A DNA stretch of 64,000 nt. Source: Flagellimonas taeanensis. Its GTDB lineage: Bacteria > Bacteroidota > Bacteroidia > Flavobacteriales > Flavobacteriaceae. Shown one piece after another: positions 34,657 to 44,192 of the stretch. Location of the stretch: positions 57,665 to 121,664 of the forward strand of contig NZ_QXFO01000023.1 of NCBI RefSeq assembly GCF_003584105.1. Reading direction: 5' to 3'. A program made the translations under genes and the position numbers. Position 1 is the first letter of the stretch, and each line of letters begins with the position of its first letter. The notes below the pieces were generated by a model. It saw nothing but the letters and a program-made list of their open reading frames with translations. It searched no databases and had not been told where the DNA came from.

Positions 34657-35267
34657 TATCTTACGTTAATTTCAAATAGCGTTTCTCCTTCAAGCATTCC
34701 TGAAAGGTAGTCATTTGGGCTTACTTTACCAACCCCGGCCGGGGTGCCCGTGAACAAAATATCTCCCTTTTTCAGCATAAAATACGTGGACACATGGGCA
34801 ATGATCTCATCTATCTTCCATAGCATCAGAGCGGTATTTCCTTTCTGGACCATTTCGCCGTTCTTTGATAGGGAAAAATCAAGATTGTCCACATTTTCAA
34901 ACCTGTTCTTGGGCAACCACTCCCCGATGACGGCAGCCCCATCGAATCCCTTGGCCTTTTCCCAGGGCAGTCCCTTCGCTTTCAGTTTGGCCTGTAGGTC
35001 CCTGGCCGTGAAATCTATCCCTAGGCCTATTTCATCATAATAGGTATGGGCAAATTCCCTGGCGATGTGTTTTCCCACTTTTTTGATCTTGACCAAGACC
35101 TCCACTTCATAATGGACATCGTTGGAAAATTCGGGGATGTAGAAATCCTGTTCTTTTGGGAGTATGGCCGAATCGGGTTTGATGAAGACGACCGGTTCCT
35201 CCGGACGTTCATTGTTCAGCTCTTCAATGTGGTCCACATAGTTGCGACCGATACATATCAGTTTCAT
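34656..35267 (-). CDS. fumarylacetoacetate hydrolase-family protein
   Basis: The 203-residue protein is the short FAH-fold type (acylpyruvase/oxaloacetate decarboxylase-like). It starts KLICIGRNYVDHIEELN. Metal-site Glu residues lie in VHYEVEVLVKI (about 52-62) and GLGIDFTARDLQ, and the end has GDILFTGTPAGVG. It acts on 1,3-diketo acids such as acylpyruvates or oxaloacetate. The operon with an exonuclease, Hpt protein and cinA gives no clear metabolic clue. Confidence 0.92.
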   Translation of the reverse strand: MKLICIGRNYVDHIEELNNERPEEPVVFIKPDSAILPKEQDFYIPEFSNDVHYEVEVLVKIKKVGKHIAREFAHTYYDEIGLGIDFTARDLQAKLKAKGLPWEKAKGFDGAAVIGEWLPKNRFENVDNLDFSLSKNGEMVQKGNTALMLWKIDEIIAHVSTYFMLKKGDILFTGTPAGVGKVSPNDYLSGMLEGETLFEINVR

Positions 35268-35300
35268 AAAATTGTTTGTTGGGGGTGTTTTTTGTGTTTC

Positions 35301-36074
35301 TCAAAGTTTGGTGTTGAGCTTGCTCAACTTGATCTGGGTAAGTACTTTTTTGGTGTAGAGTGGGAAGTCTGCGTTCAAGATCCAGCCAAAATAACCGGGT
35401 TCGGCCTCTAGGACTTCCTCCACCGTTTTTCCCTTGTGCTTGCCGAATGAAAAAATGGCCCGTTCTTCTTCGTCCAAGACTATGAAACCGGCAAAATCCA
35501 ACGATTGTTTCCTTGTCGTGAACTCCGATAGCTTTTTGACGTTATTCTCCAGCTCCGGGTATCTTTCCAGTTGGGCCAATAGCACTTCATAGGTGGCCAT
35601 GGTATCGGCCTCGGCACTATGGGCATCGTCCAAATTCTTATCGCAGTAGAACTTATAGGCGGCCTCCAAGGTGCGTTTTTCCATTTTATGGAATATGGTC
35701 TGCACATCCACGGACACCATGTTCTTCATATCAAAATCAATATCTGCCCTTAGCATCTCCTCCACCAGAAGTGGGATATCGAAACGGTCAGAATTGAAAC
35801 CGGCCAGATCACTATCACGGATCATTTTATAAATTTCCTTGGACAGTTGTTTGAAGGTGGGCTCATTGGCCACTTTTTCATTGGATATACCATGAATGGC
35901 CTCCGACTCGGGGGAAATGGGCATTTCGGGGTTCACCAACCATGTCCTGCTCTCTTTGTTTCCGTTGGGATATACCTTTAAGATGGAAATCTCCACGATC
36001 CTGTCCTTGGCCACATTGGTCCCGGTGGTCTCCAAATCAAAAAAGCATATAGGCTTGGTCAATTGTAACTGCAT
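35301..36074 (-). CDS. DnaQ-like 3'-5' exonuclease (DEDDh)
   Basis: The 257-residue protein has the DEDDh exonuclease core: D13 and E15 in CFFDLETTG, a middle Asp in LAGFNSDRFDIPLL, and the final H-x4-D in AHSAEADTMATYEVL (about 152-166). The C-terminal 65 residues (IFSFGKHKGKTVEEV...YFGWIL) match the small ExoX-like C-terminal module. It could work in DNA repair or RNA turnover; it is not fused to polymerase III. It is probably the first gene of an operon running to cinA. Confidence 0.92.
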   Translation of the reverse strand: MQLQLTKPICFFDLETTGTNVAKDRIVEISILKVYPNGNKESRTWLVNPEMPISPESEAIHGISNEKVANEPTFKQLSKEIYKMIRDSDLAGFNSDRFDIPLLVEEMLRADIDFDMKNMVSVDVQTIFHKMEKRTLEAAYKFYCDKNLDDAHSAEADTMATYEVLLAQLERYPELENNVKKLSEFTTRKQSLDFAGFIVLDEEERAIFSFGKHKGKTVEEVLEAEPGYFGWILNADFPLYTKKVLTQIKLSKLNTKL

Positions 36075-36154
36075 CTGGGGTCTTTAGATGTTTGTTTAAG
36101 GTTTCAGTTCCCTAAATTACACATAGTGAAAAGAAAATGCACCGTTTTTCTCGG

Positions 36155-37510
36155 TTATATTTCCCTGTTCACATCCCAGGCTTCCAAATAATCGGCCACC
36201 GCCTTGACGAACATTCCACCCAAAGCACCGTTCACCACCCTGTGGTCGTAGCTATGCGAAAGGAACATTTTGCTTCGGATACCTATATATTCCCCTTGAT
36301 CGGTCTCGATGACGGAAGGCAGTTTCCGAATGGCCCCCAAGGCAAGGATGCCCACTTGCGGCTGGTTGATGATGGGCGTCCCGAACACACTGCCAAATGA
36401 GCCCACATTGGTCACGGTATAGGTCCCATCCTTTACCTCATCGGGCTTCAATTGGTTGTTGCGCGCCCTATTGGCGAGGTCGTTCACGGTTTTTGCCATA
36501 CCGACGAGGTTCAACTGGTCCGCATTTTTGATGACGGGTACGATCAGGTTGCCATCGGGCAGGGCCGCTGCCATTCCCAAATTGATGTTCTTCTTTTTGA
36601 TGACCTTGTCACCGTCCAGTGAAATGTTCATCATCGGGAATTTTTTCAGTGCCACGGCCACAGCTTCCATAAATATGGGCGTGAAGGTCAATTTTTCCCC
36701 TTCCCGTTGCTCAAAGGCCTTCTTCATCTTCTCCCGCCAATTCACCACATTGGTCACGTCCACTTCCACAAAACTCTGCACGTGCGCAGAGGTGGAAACG
36801 CTATCGACCATATGCTGGGCGATGAGTTTGCCCATTCGGGTCAATGGGATGACCTCGTCTCCATGTCCCACTGGAATGGGGGCATGTTTGGGTTTCTCTT
36901 CAGCCATTTTTGCTGGCCTGGGCGCTTCCTCGACCGGTTTTTGCTCTTTAGGTGCCGAGGTAGGGGCTGGTCTTGCATTTCCATTGGAACGGTCTTGCAG
37001 ATAGGCCATGATATCGGTCTTGGTGACCCTGCCTTCTTTACCGGTGCCTATGATGGCCTCCAATTCTTCCATGGATACCCCTTCTTCCTTTGCTATATTT
37101 TTCACCAATGGCGAATAGAATCGTTCTGAACTTGAAAAGTCAGGTTTTGCCATGGATACGGACTCCTTCACATGGACCATTTGGTTTTCCAAAGCCTCAA
37201 CGTGCTCCGCTACGGGCTCTTCCTCTTCATCAGCGCTGCCACTATCCCCTGAAACATCATCCACATCGCCATCCACTTGGATCACGGCAACCACTTCACC
37301 CACTTTTATGACATCGTCCACATCGAACCGCTTTTCCAACAGCACACCTTCCACCTCACTCGGAACCTCGGAATCCACTTTATCGGTCGCAATTTCGAAA
37401 ACGGCCTCATCCAGTTCCACAGTATCGCCCACTTCTTTTAACCAAGTGGTCAACGTGGCTTCGGCGACACTTTCTCCCATTTGCGGTAATTTTAATTCAA
37501 ATTTTGCCAT
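36155..37510 (-). CDS. 2-oxo acid dehydrogenase E2 component (dihydrolipoamide acyltransferase)
   Basis: The 451-residue protein has one lipoyl domain (1-80; lipoyl-Lys44 in EIATDKVDSEVP), an acidic then Pro/Ala/Lys-rich linker, a peripheral subunit-binding domain (about 131-170) and a catalytic domain (about 215-451). It transfers acyl groups to CoA in a branched-chain or related dehydrogenase complex; no E1 or E3 lies nearby. The active site reads Y-D-H423-R-V-V-N427-G, with Asn where most E2 proteins have Asp. The start at MAKFELKLPQMGES was chosen over one five codons upstream. Confidence 0.93.
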   Translation of the reverse strand: MAKFELKLPQMGESVAEATLTTWLKEVGDTVELDEAVFEIATDKVDSEVPSEVEGVLLEKRFDVDDVIKVGEVVAVIQVDGDVDDVSGDSGSADEEEEPVAEHVEALENQMVHVKESVSMAKPDFSSSERFYSPLVKNIAKEEGVSMEELEAIIGTGKEGRVTKTDIMAYLQDRSNGNARPAPTSAPKEQKPVEEAPRPAKMAEEKPKHAPIPVGHGDEVIPLTRMGKLIAQHMVDSVSTSAHVQSFVEVDVTNVVNWREKMKKAFEQREGEKLTFTPIFMEAVAVALKKFPMMNISLDGDKVIKKKNINLGMAAALPDGNLIVPVIKNADQLNLVGMAKTVNDLANRARNNQLKPDEVKDGTYTVTNVGSFGSVFGTPIINQPQVGILALGAIRKLPSVIETDQGEYIGIRSKMFLSHSYDHRVVNGALGGMFVKAVADYLEAWDVNREI

Positions 37511-37537
37511 ATTCCTATTTATCAAAGTGATTTTGGA

Positions 37538-37558
37538 TAGTATTTTGCAAAAATACTA
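37538..37558. promoter_or_regulatory. perfect inverted repeat overlapping the E2 gene promoter
   Basis: TAGTATTTT-GCA-AAAATACTA is a 9-3-9 perfect palindrome, 28 bp upstream of the E2 ATG. It contains TATTTTTG, a TAnnTTTG -7 box, on the minus strand (37555-37548), so a bound protein would block the promoter. Confidence 0.5.
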
Positions 37559-37604
37559 AAGAAATTCACTTATTATTGGTTTGTGTGCATTTTTTAATCA
37601 TTCC

Positions 37605-38225
37605 TCAATTTGCCTTTATGGAGCTCTCAAAGGGCACCCTGTTCACGATGCTCCTTCCCAAGGTGACCTCATCGGCAAATTCCAGTTCGTCCCCAACGGA
37701 AATACCCCTAGCGATGGCAGAGGTAACGACCTCCAACCCTTCCAGTTGTCTGTAAATGTAAAAATTGGTGGTGTCCCCTTCCATGGTCGAGCTCAAGGCA
37801 AAAATAAGTTCCTTGACCGTACCTTTCCTGACCTTTTGGATCAAAGAAGCGATATTGAGGTCTTGGGGACCCACCCCTTCCATAGGGGATATTTTGCCAC
37901 CAAGCACGTGGTAAAGTCCCTGGTATTGCGAAGTGTTCTCAATGGCCATTACATCCCTGATGTCCTCCACCACGCACACCAAGCTCTCGTCCCGTTTGGG
38001 GTTGGCACATATCTCGCATAGTTCGGTATCGGAAATGTTGTGGCAGCTCCTGCAGAAATTCACTTCGCTCTTGAGCTTCATCAAGGCATCGGTGAGCATC
38101 TCTGTCCGCTCCTTGGGCTGTTTCAGCAAGTGAAGGACCAACCGCAATGCCGTGCGTTTGCCTATGCCGGGCAATTGTGACATTTCCTGGACCGCATTTT
38201 CCAATAGTTCGGATGAAAATTCCAT
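37605..38225 (-). CDS. recR: recombination mediator protein RecR
   Basis: The 206-residue protein has the N-terminal helix-hairpin-helix ([17 protein letters not shown]), a four-Cys zinc finger (C-R-S-C ... C-E-I-C, about 57-72), and a Toprim domain starting [16 protein letters not shown]. It loads RecA with RecO/RecF during gap repair. Its start is 76 bases from the divergent symporter gene, so the promoters overlap. Confidence 0.97.
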   Translation of the reverse strand: MEFSSELLENAVQEMSQLPGIGKRTALRLVLHLLKQPKERTEMLTDALMKLKSEVNFCRSCHNISDTELCEICANPKRDESLVCVVEDIRDVMAIENTSQYQGLYHVLGGKISPMEGVGPQDLNIASLIQKVRKGTVKELIFALSSTMEGDTTNFYIYRQLEGLEVVTSAIARGISVGDELEFADEVTLGRSIVNRVPFESSIKAN

Positions 38226-38301
38226 AGACTCTAATCTCCCACAAAATTACGATTTTAGCTTTACCAATTTACTTTCGTATTTTGCAAATCAAAATTCATC
38301 T

Positions 38302-39780
38302 ATGTCCGCCACACAAATTCTACTACTCATAGGCGCCTATTTCTTGGTACTTATATTGATTTCATTCATTACGGGAAAGAACGATTCCAATGCTGATTTT
38401 TTCAAGGCAGGGAAACAATCGCCCTGGTTTGTGGTGGCCTTCGGGATGGTGGGTGCCTCGCTATCGGGGGTAACGTTCATATCGGTCCCCGGGTGGGTGG
38501 AGGACAGCCAGTTCACCTACATGCAGGTGGTGCTGGGCTATTTGGTCGGTTATTTTGTGGTGGCCTTTGTGCTGCTGCCCTTGTACTATAGACTCAACCT
38601 CACTTCCATTTACGAATATCTGTTGGAACGGTTTGGGACGGTGAGCCACAAAACGGGGGCATTCTTCTTCTTCATCTCCAGGGTGCTGGGGGCAGCCTTT
38701 AGGCTGTACCTCGTGGCCATAGTACTACAGCAGTTCGTTTTTGACGATCTTGGGATTCGATTTGAGTTCACCGTGGTGATTTCCATTTTGCTGATATGGA
38801 TCTATACCAACAAAGGGGGCATCAAAACGATTGTCTGGACCGATACGCTGCAAACGCTCTTTATGATCGTGGCCGTGGTGCTTTCCATTGTGTTCATCAA
38901 CCAAGAACTAGGTTGGAGCTTTGGCGAGTTCTTGGCCTCGGATGAATTGAAAGATTACAATGGTTTTCTGGTGACCGAAAGCTTTCTGGACAGGAGCTAT
39001 TTTATAAAGTCTTTTGTGGGCGGCATGTTCGTAACCATTTGCATGACTGGTCTGGACCAAGATATGATGCAAAAAAACCTCACCTGCAAATCCTTGAAGG
39101 ATGCACAAAAGAACATGGTCTCCTTCAGTTTTGTCCTAGTGGGCGTCACCTTCCTTTTTATGTTGTTGGGCGCACTACTGTTCATCTACGCCAAACGAAA
39201 CGGCATAGGCATCCCACTCATGGACGGCACACCAAAAACAGACCTTCTTTTCCCCGAAATAGCCTTGAACAGCGGACTTGGGCTTGCCCTTTCGATTACT
39301 TTTATGTTGGGGCTGATCGCCGCGGCATACAGTAGTGCGGACAGTGCACTGACTTCGCTGACCACTTCGTTCTGTGTGGATTTTTTGAACGTCCAGCAAA
39401 AGGACGATGCCGAACAGAAAAAAATACGGAAGCGGACCCACGTAGGCATGAGCCTTATGCTGATCTTGGTCATTATTGCCTTCAAATACATCTTGAGCAG
39501 CAATGTGATCGACAGTCTATTGACGGTTGCCGGATATACCTATGGGCCACTATTGGGCCTGTTTGCCTTTGGGATTCTGACCAAGCACAAAATCCATGAT
39601 GGGTATGTATGGGTGGTCGCCTTGCTATCGGTATGTGTCATTGTTTTGATTGCCAATATCCCTTCATCTTATTTGGGAGGTTATCAGGTGGGCTATGAAT
39701 TGTTACCGTTGAACGGACTGCTGACCTTCATTGGACTGTGGCTCATCAAAAAAAAGGAAAAATTTAATACTGTCCAGTAG
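38302..39780 (+). CDS. sodium:solute symporter (SSS family)
   Basis: The 492-residue inner-membrane protein has about 13 hydrophobic spans. Family signatures include [20 protein letters not shown] (about 52-71) and the [18 protein letters not shown] motif (about 342-359). It should drive uptake of a sugar, carboxylate or similar solute with sodium; specificity cannot be read. The longer frame from 38152 lies antisense inside recR, so ATG at 38302 is used. Its last 17 bases overlap the convergent CoA-binding gene. Confidence 0.93.
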   Translation: MSATQILLLIGAYFLVLILISFITGKNDSNADFFKAGKQSPWFVVAFGMVGASLSGVTFISVPGWVEDSQFTYMQVVLGYLVGYFVVAFVLLPLYYRLNLTSIYEYLLERFGTVSHKTGAFFFFISRVLGAAFRLYLVAIVLQQFVFDDLGIRFEFTVVISILLIWIYTNKGGIKTIVWTDTLQTLFMIVAVVLSIVFINQELGWSFGEFLASDELKDYNGFLVTESFLDRSYFIKSFVGGMFVTICMTGLDQDMMQKNLTCKSLKDAQKNMVSFSFVLVGVTFLFMLLGALLFIYAKRNGIGIPLMDGTPKTDLLFPEIALNSGLGLALSITFMLGLIAAAYSSADSALTSLTTSFCVDFLNVQQKDDAEQKKIRKRTHVGMSLMLILVIIAFKYILSSNVIDSLLTVAGYTYGPLLGLFAFGILTKHKIHDGYVWVVALLSVCVIVLIANIPSSYLGGYQVGYELLPLNGLLTFIGLWLIKKKEKFNTVQ

Positions 39781-40123
39781 CCAACAGTACCAAAGTGCAG
39801 GCCACCTCGACCTGAATCCCAGCGTTTTCAAGGATTTGGTAAAATTCGGGGTTCTCCGTACCCGGATTAAAAATTACCCTTTTGGGGTTCAAATCCACTA
39901 TTTTTTGATAGTATTCCTTCTGTTTTATGGGATTTAAATACAAGGTTATGGTGTCAATATTTTGAAAATCATCAAGTTTGTCTTTAATTTGTACCCCTGA
40001 TACAGTTCCCCCACGCATCCCAAATGCGGTTGTTTCAATATTGTTCTCAACCAACCTACGTATTGCCATGTTACTGTATCTTCCCGGGTCTAATGATGCC
40101 CCAAAAACAAGTGCTTTTGCCAT
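39764..40123 (-). CDS. CoA-binding domain protein (YccU-like)
   Basis: The 119-residue single-domain Rossmann protein starts [18 protein letters not shown] and contains [37 protein letters not shown] and [18 protein letters not shown]. This is the typical order of the CoA-binding fold of succinyl-CoA ligase alpha in small stand-alone form. The function of these proteins is unknown. Its tail overlaps the symporter gene by 17 bases on the opposite strand, so the two mRNAs have complementary 3' ends. Confidence 0.9.
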   Translation of the reverse strand: MAKALVFGASLDPGRYSNMAIRRLVENNIETTAFGMRGGTVSGVQIKDKLDDFQNIDTITLYLNPIKQKEYYQKIVDLNPKRVIFNPGTENPEFYQILENAGIQVEVACTLVLLATGQY

Positions 40124-40167
40124 TTGTTAATTATTGTGTTAAACTAATATATAGACTGTAACGATTT

Positions 40168-40175
40168 CAAAATTA
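40168..40175 (-). promoter_or_regulatory. possible -7 box of the CoA-binding gene
   Basis: TAATTTTG on the minus strand fits TAnnTTTG, 45 bases upstream of the ATG. No TTG lies at the right distance. Confidence 0.35.
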
Positions 40176-40265
40176 ATCCGTCTATTGGTATATAAGATAT
40201 TTTCATTGGTAAGACTGTATTTTTTATAGTTAATGGTTAGTGTTTAGTATAGCTTATCAATGTAC

Positions 40266-40300
40266 AACCCCGGCAATCAAATTGTCGGGGTTTCTTCTTT
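40266..40300 (+). terminator. plus-strand intrinsic terminator without an obvious upstream gene
   Basis: AACCCCGGCAAT pairs with ATTGTCGGGGTT around CAA, then TTTCTTCTTTTT follows. The 350-bp gap (40124-40473) holds no gene. The hairpin lies 174 bases before the TonB-dependent protein on the same strand, so it would end a short RNA or act in that gene's leader. Confidence 0.75.
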
Positions 40301-40473
40301 TTATACGCTTTCCTTTGTCCTTCAAGAGGTTTCATCCTTACAATTCAATCTCTACTTACTTCTTTGTTTGTTAAAGAATGTTAAAAAAACTATTTGCTGT
40401 AACATTCGCTTTCAACCGGCGTCTTAGAAATATCATCAATCAACTCAATCATCAATCAAAAAACGAACAACTC

Positions 40474-42921
40474 ATGAAAAAGTTGACCTTACTTTTTGCA
40501 CTTTTCTTGTGCGGTCTTAATTCATCATTCGCTATCAACGATTCATCGGACGCAGTGGGCTCCATTTCGGGAACCGTGGTGGACAACGCCTTGAACCAGC
40601 CTGTGGCCTATGCCGCGGTGGTCGTAAAATCTGAAGATGGCACAGAGACCATTACCGGGGGAATCACCGCCGAAGACGGAACATTCGAGATCAACAAACT
40701 GCCAGACGGAAATTTTCTGTTCGAAGTACAATTCATCGGTTACAAGACCCATTCCCAAAAACTGGTCATTTCCAAAGATAACCGTAACGTGAACATTGGC
40801 ACCATCACCTTGATGGAACAGACCCAGGAACTCAACGAAGTGGAACTGGTGGGCGAGCGCACCACCATTGAGCAACGGGTGGACCGAAAAGTGATCAACG
40901 TAGGAAAGGATCTGACCACTTCCGGGGCCACGGCCTCCGACATCATGAACAACATCCCTTCGGTGAACGTGGATTCCCAAACGGGTGACATCACTCTAAG
41001 GGGCAACTCCAATGTAAGGGTCATGGTAGACGGAAAGCTCTCCAACGTACCCGTAGCCCAATTGTTGAAACAGATTCCATCTACATCCATCAAATCCATA
41101 GAACTCATCACCAACCCATCGGCCAAGTATAATCCCGAAGGTATGAGCGGCATCATCAACATTGTACTGCACAAAAATGCCAATATTGGTTTCAATGGAA
41201 ATGTGAGCATAGGGCTCACCAAGGCCATCGAGGCTAAGTTCAACAGTTCCATTGACTTGAACTACAGGAACGGAAAGTTCAATTTTTACGGAAACTATGG
41301 CAACAACATCGGCAAATGGGTGAACGATGGAAGCATTCTTCGGGTCGATGAGAACTCACGACAAGAGTTCGACTTCCTCAACAACAACAAATCCCACCTC
41401 TACAAATTGGGGGTCGATTTTTACCTGAACGACAAGAACACCATTTCCCTATTCACCAACCAGAACATTTATGACGGTCTCGGTAATGGGGCTACCCAGG
41501 TCTCCTATTACAACGACCCTTCCAGAAATGTGACCCAGTTGTTCACTGATGACTCCGACAACAGGAGCGAACAGTACAATTTTGATTATAAACTGGATTT
41601 CAACAAGGAAGGACACAATATAGAACTGGAAGTGGACCACAACCGTTTTGAAAGCGGCCAAGATGCCGATTTCAGGTCCACAGGCGCATCGCTATATCCC
41701 GATTATATGGATTTTGTGGACACCGAACGCACCCAGACCACGGCCAACTTGGACTACGTGAACCCATTGGACAGTATTTCCAAATTGGAAATCGGATTGG
41801 AGTCCAGAAACTTTGAGACCATAGTGGATTATTCCTCTACTGGACAATCTTTCAATTCCAACGGAGAATTGGTGCCTACCCCATCCACCAAGTTCATCTA
41901 TGACATGGATATCTATTCTGCCTACGCCACTTTTGGCCAGACCTATAAAAAATGGTCCTATCAAATGGGTGTGCGCATCGAGGATGTCCAGGTTCAGGCG
42001 GACACCAATGCCGTACGTGCGTTCACGGACAATTACACACAGATCTACCCATCGGCTTTTGTGACCTATAGCATCAATGAAGGGGACCAAGTGCAGGTGA
42101 GCTATAGCAGACGTGTGGACCGTCCCGGATTGCAGCAGGTAAACCCCATTAGGGAATTCGCCACGCCATTGATCTCCGCATTTGGAAACCCGAATCTCGT
42201 GCCACAGTTCACCAGTTCCTACGAGGCCAACTATACCAAACGTTTGAAGAGCGGAAGCATAACAGCAGGTATATTTTACAGAAGTATAGCCGATGAGATC
42301 AACAGGGCCATCTATATTGACCGATTGGACCTGAACAAAACCATCTTGACCTTTGACAATTTTGACAAGACCTCTGCCTATGGCATGGAACTGTCCACCA
42401 ATTACAGGCCCACAAAATGGTGGAACATCAACGGTAGTTTTGACCTGTTCTCCCAAACACAACGTGGGATAACCGAAACCCTGAACACTACGGACCCCGA
42501 TCCATCGGAAGAGGACATTGTTGCAGAAAGAGTACAAGTGGACAACACAGCGTGGAACCTTCGTATGAACAATAGTTTTACGGTCACCAAAAAATTGACC
42601 CTTCAGGCATTCGGGTTCTACAGGGGCAGGAACAAGAGCATACAGTTCAATGCGGATCCCATGTACTTTGTCAATTTGGGGGCACGCTACAGCTTCGATG
42701 AGGGCAAGGGCACCATCAGCCTGAACTATAACGACATTTTCAATACCATGCGTTTTGCTTTTGAAGGTGATTACCCCTATGCACAGGAAGGCGCCTTCAA
42801 TTGGGAGAGCAACAACGTTTACGTAGGGCTGTCCTATCGCTTCGGAAGTGGGAAGAACCGTGCGAATCAACGCAAGAACAGGGACGACAACACCAAACAA
42901 GGTGGCGGTGGCATCCTCTAA
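40474..42921 (+). CDS. TonB-dependent receptor-like outer-membrane beta-barrel protein
   Basis: The 815-residue outer-membrane protein has a signal peptide (MKKLTLLFALFLCGLNSSFA). A CarboxypepD_reg-like domain is at about 30-110 (GSISGTVVDNALNQPVAYAAVVV), and a plug at about 125-215 (TTSGATASDIMNNIPSVNVDSQTG, LITNPSAKYNPEGMSGIINI). The barrel is of the OMP_b-brl_3 type, with YSRRVDRPGLQQVNP near 550. A basic Arg/Asn/Gln tail ends GGGGIL. No SusD partner is present. The family often handles metals, peptides or envelope stress. An upstream in-frame ATG at 40378 gives a non-signal N-terminus and is rejected. Confidence 0.9.
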   Translation: MKKLTLLFALFLCGLNSSFAINDSSDAVGSISGTVVDNALNQPVAYAAVVVKSEDGTETITGGITAEDGTFEINKLPDGNFLFEVQFIGYKTHSQKLVISKDNRNVNIGTITLMEQTQELNEVELVGERTTIEQRVDRKVINVGKDLTTSGATASDIMNNIPSVNVDSQTGDITLRGNSNVRVMVDGKLSNVPVAQLLKQIPSTSIKSIELITNPSAKYNPEGMSGIINIVLHKNANIGFNGNVSIGLTKAIEAKFNSSIDLNYRNGKFNFYGNYGNNIGKWVNDGSILRVDENSRQEFDFLNNNKSHLYKLGVDFYLNDKNTISLFTNQNIYDGLGNGATQVSYYNDPSRNVTQLFTDDSDNRSEQYNFDYKLDFNKEGHNIELEVDHNRFESGQDADFRSTGASLYPDYMDFVDTERTQTTANLDYVNPLDSISKLEIGLESRNFETIVDYSSTGQSFNSNGELVPTPSTKFIYDMDIYSAYATFGQTYKKWSYQMGVRIEDVQVQADTNAVRAFTDNYTQIYPSAFVTYSINEGDQVQVSYSRRVDRPGLQQVNPIREFATPLISAFGNPNLVPQFTSSYEANYTKRLKSGSITAGIFYRSIADEINRAIYIDRLDLNKTILTFDNFDKTSAYGMELSTNYRPTKWWNINGSFDLFSQTQRGITETLNTTDPDPSEEDIVAERVQVDNTAWNLRMNNSFTVTKKLTLQAFGFYRGRNKSIQFNADPMYFVNLGARYSFDEGKGTISLNYNDIFNTMRFAFEGDYPYAQEGAFNWESNNVYVGLSYRFGSGKNRANQRKNRDDNTKQGGGGIL

Positions 42922-42982
42922 CTTTTATTGATGGTCCTTGCCAGAGTGTTGGTTGGTTAGTCTTTCAAGGGCATCAATAAAG

Positions 42983-43016
42983 AACCCCGGTCTCCAAAAG
43001 AGGCCGGGGTTTGTTA
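42983..43016. terminator. bidirectional terminator between convergent genes
   Basis: AACCCCGGTCTC pairs with GAGGCCGGGGTT (12 bp, one G-T) around CAAAA, followed by TTGTTATTT on the plus strand and CTTTATTG on the minus strand. It serves the beta-barrel gene and fabH. Confidence 0.88.
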
Positions 43017-43038
43017 TTTAGGTCGTTTTATATTGAGT

Positions 43039-44046
43039 TTACCACCTGATGATGACGCTGCCCCAAGTAAAGCCGCTGCCAAAGGCTGCCAATACCACCA
43101 GATCACCTTCCTTGACCTTTCCGGCCTCCCAAGCTTCGGTCAAAGCGATGGGAATGGATGCTGCCGTGGTGTTGCCATATTTCATGATGTTGTTGAACAC
43201 TTGATCATCCGACAGTCCAAATTTCTTCTGGATGAATTGGGATATCCTGAGATTGGCCTGATGGGGAATCAGCATGTCAATATCCCTTGGGGTCAAATTG
43301 TTGGCCTGCAAACCTTCCATAATCACCTCACTGAAACGGACCACTGCATTTTTGAACACAAACTGGCCGTTCATGTAGGGAAAGTAGGACGTATCCTCCG
43401 GATCTGCATCGCCAATAATATCGGTGACCCATCTTTTTCCCATACCGGGAGCGATGAGGGAAAGTTCTTCGGCATGTTCGCCTTCCGAATGCAAGTGGGT
43501 GGAAAGAATTCCCTTTTTGGGATCTTCTTCGCGGGTCAGCACGGCCGCACCTGCACCATCACCGAAGATGACAGATACCCCCCTGCCCCTAGTGGTCATA
43601 TCCAGACCATGGGAATGCAGTTCGGAGCCAATGACCAGAACATTTTTGTACATCCCACTTTTGATGTATTGATCGGCCACTGAAATGCCGTACACAAATC
43701 CGGAACACTGGTTCCTGATATCAAGGGCACCCACTGTTTTGAGCCCCAAATCCCGTTGGACCAAGACCCCTGGTCCTGGAAAGTAATAATCTGGACTCAA
43801 GGTAGCAAAAACGATGAAATCTATGTCATTCTTATCTATTCCGGCCCGTTCTATTGCCTTTTGGGCCGCCTTGACCCCCATGGAAGTGGTGGTGTCCTCA
43901 CCTTTGACCACATGGCGCCGTTCTCTGATCCCGGTACGTTCCTGTATCCACTCGTCATTGGTGTCCATTATCTTGGAGAGGTCATCATTGGTGACCACGT
44001 TTTCAGGAACAAAGAAACCCAATCCTGCAATCTTGGAATTATACAT
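43039..44046 (-). CDS. fabH: 3-oxoacyl-ACP synthase III
   Basis: The 335-residue enzyme starts fatty acid synthesis by condensing acyl-CoA with malonyl-ACP. Catalytic Cys114 lies in DIRNQCSGFVYG, the His in IPHQANLRI (about 255), and the Asn in YGNTTAASIP (about 290). The end EGDLVVLAAFGSGFTWGSVIIRW is typical. No other fab gene lies nearby; flavobacteria often carry several FabH paralogues, so a role in branched-chain or specialised lipids is possible. Confidence 0.95.
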   Translation of the reverse strand: MYNSKIAGLGFFVPENVVTNDDLSKIMDTNDEWIQERTGIRERRHVVKGEDTTTSMGVKAAQKAIERAGIDKNDIDFIVFATLSPDYYFPGPGVLVQRDLGLKTVGALDIRNQCSGFVYGISVADQYIKSGMYKNVLVIGSELHSHGLDMTTRGRGVSVIFGDGAGAAVLTREEDPKKGILSTHLHSEGEHAEELSLIAPGMGKRWVTDIIGDADPEDTSYFPYMNGQFVFKNAVVRFSEVIMEGLQANNLTPRDIDMLIPHQANLRISQFIQKKFGLSDDQVFNNIMKYGNTTAASIPIALTEAWEAGKVKEGDLVVLAAFGSGFTWGSVIIRW

Positions 44047-44192
44047 GTGAAAATATTTAAGTCAAAAAGATAGTTACAAATTGAAAATTAGCAAATATTC
44101 ATGCCAAATGTTCAAAAGTCAGCCAAAATAATACTTTTAAAAAATTGTACATTTAAAGATTCATCAAATTCTTAACCCTTAAAAAAATCATC

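Noticed and set aside
38152..38301. 50-residue N-terminal extension of the sodium:solute symporter
   Set aside because: It lies inside recR on the other strand and does not resemble the start of the family, which begins with a membrane span.
41692..42900. 402-codon frame antisense to the TonB-dependent protein
   Set aside because: Same reason: the sense strand encodes clear barrel motifs and the antisense product has no recognisable pattern.
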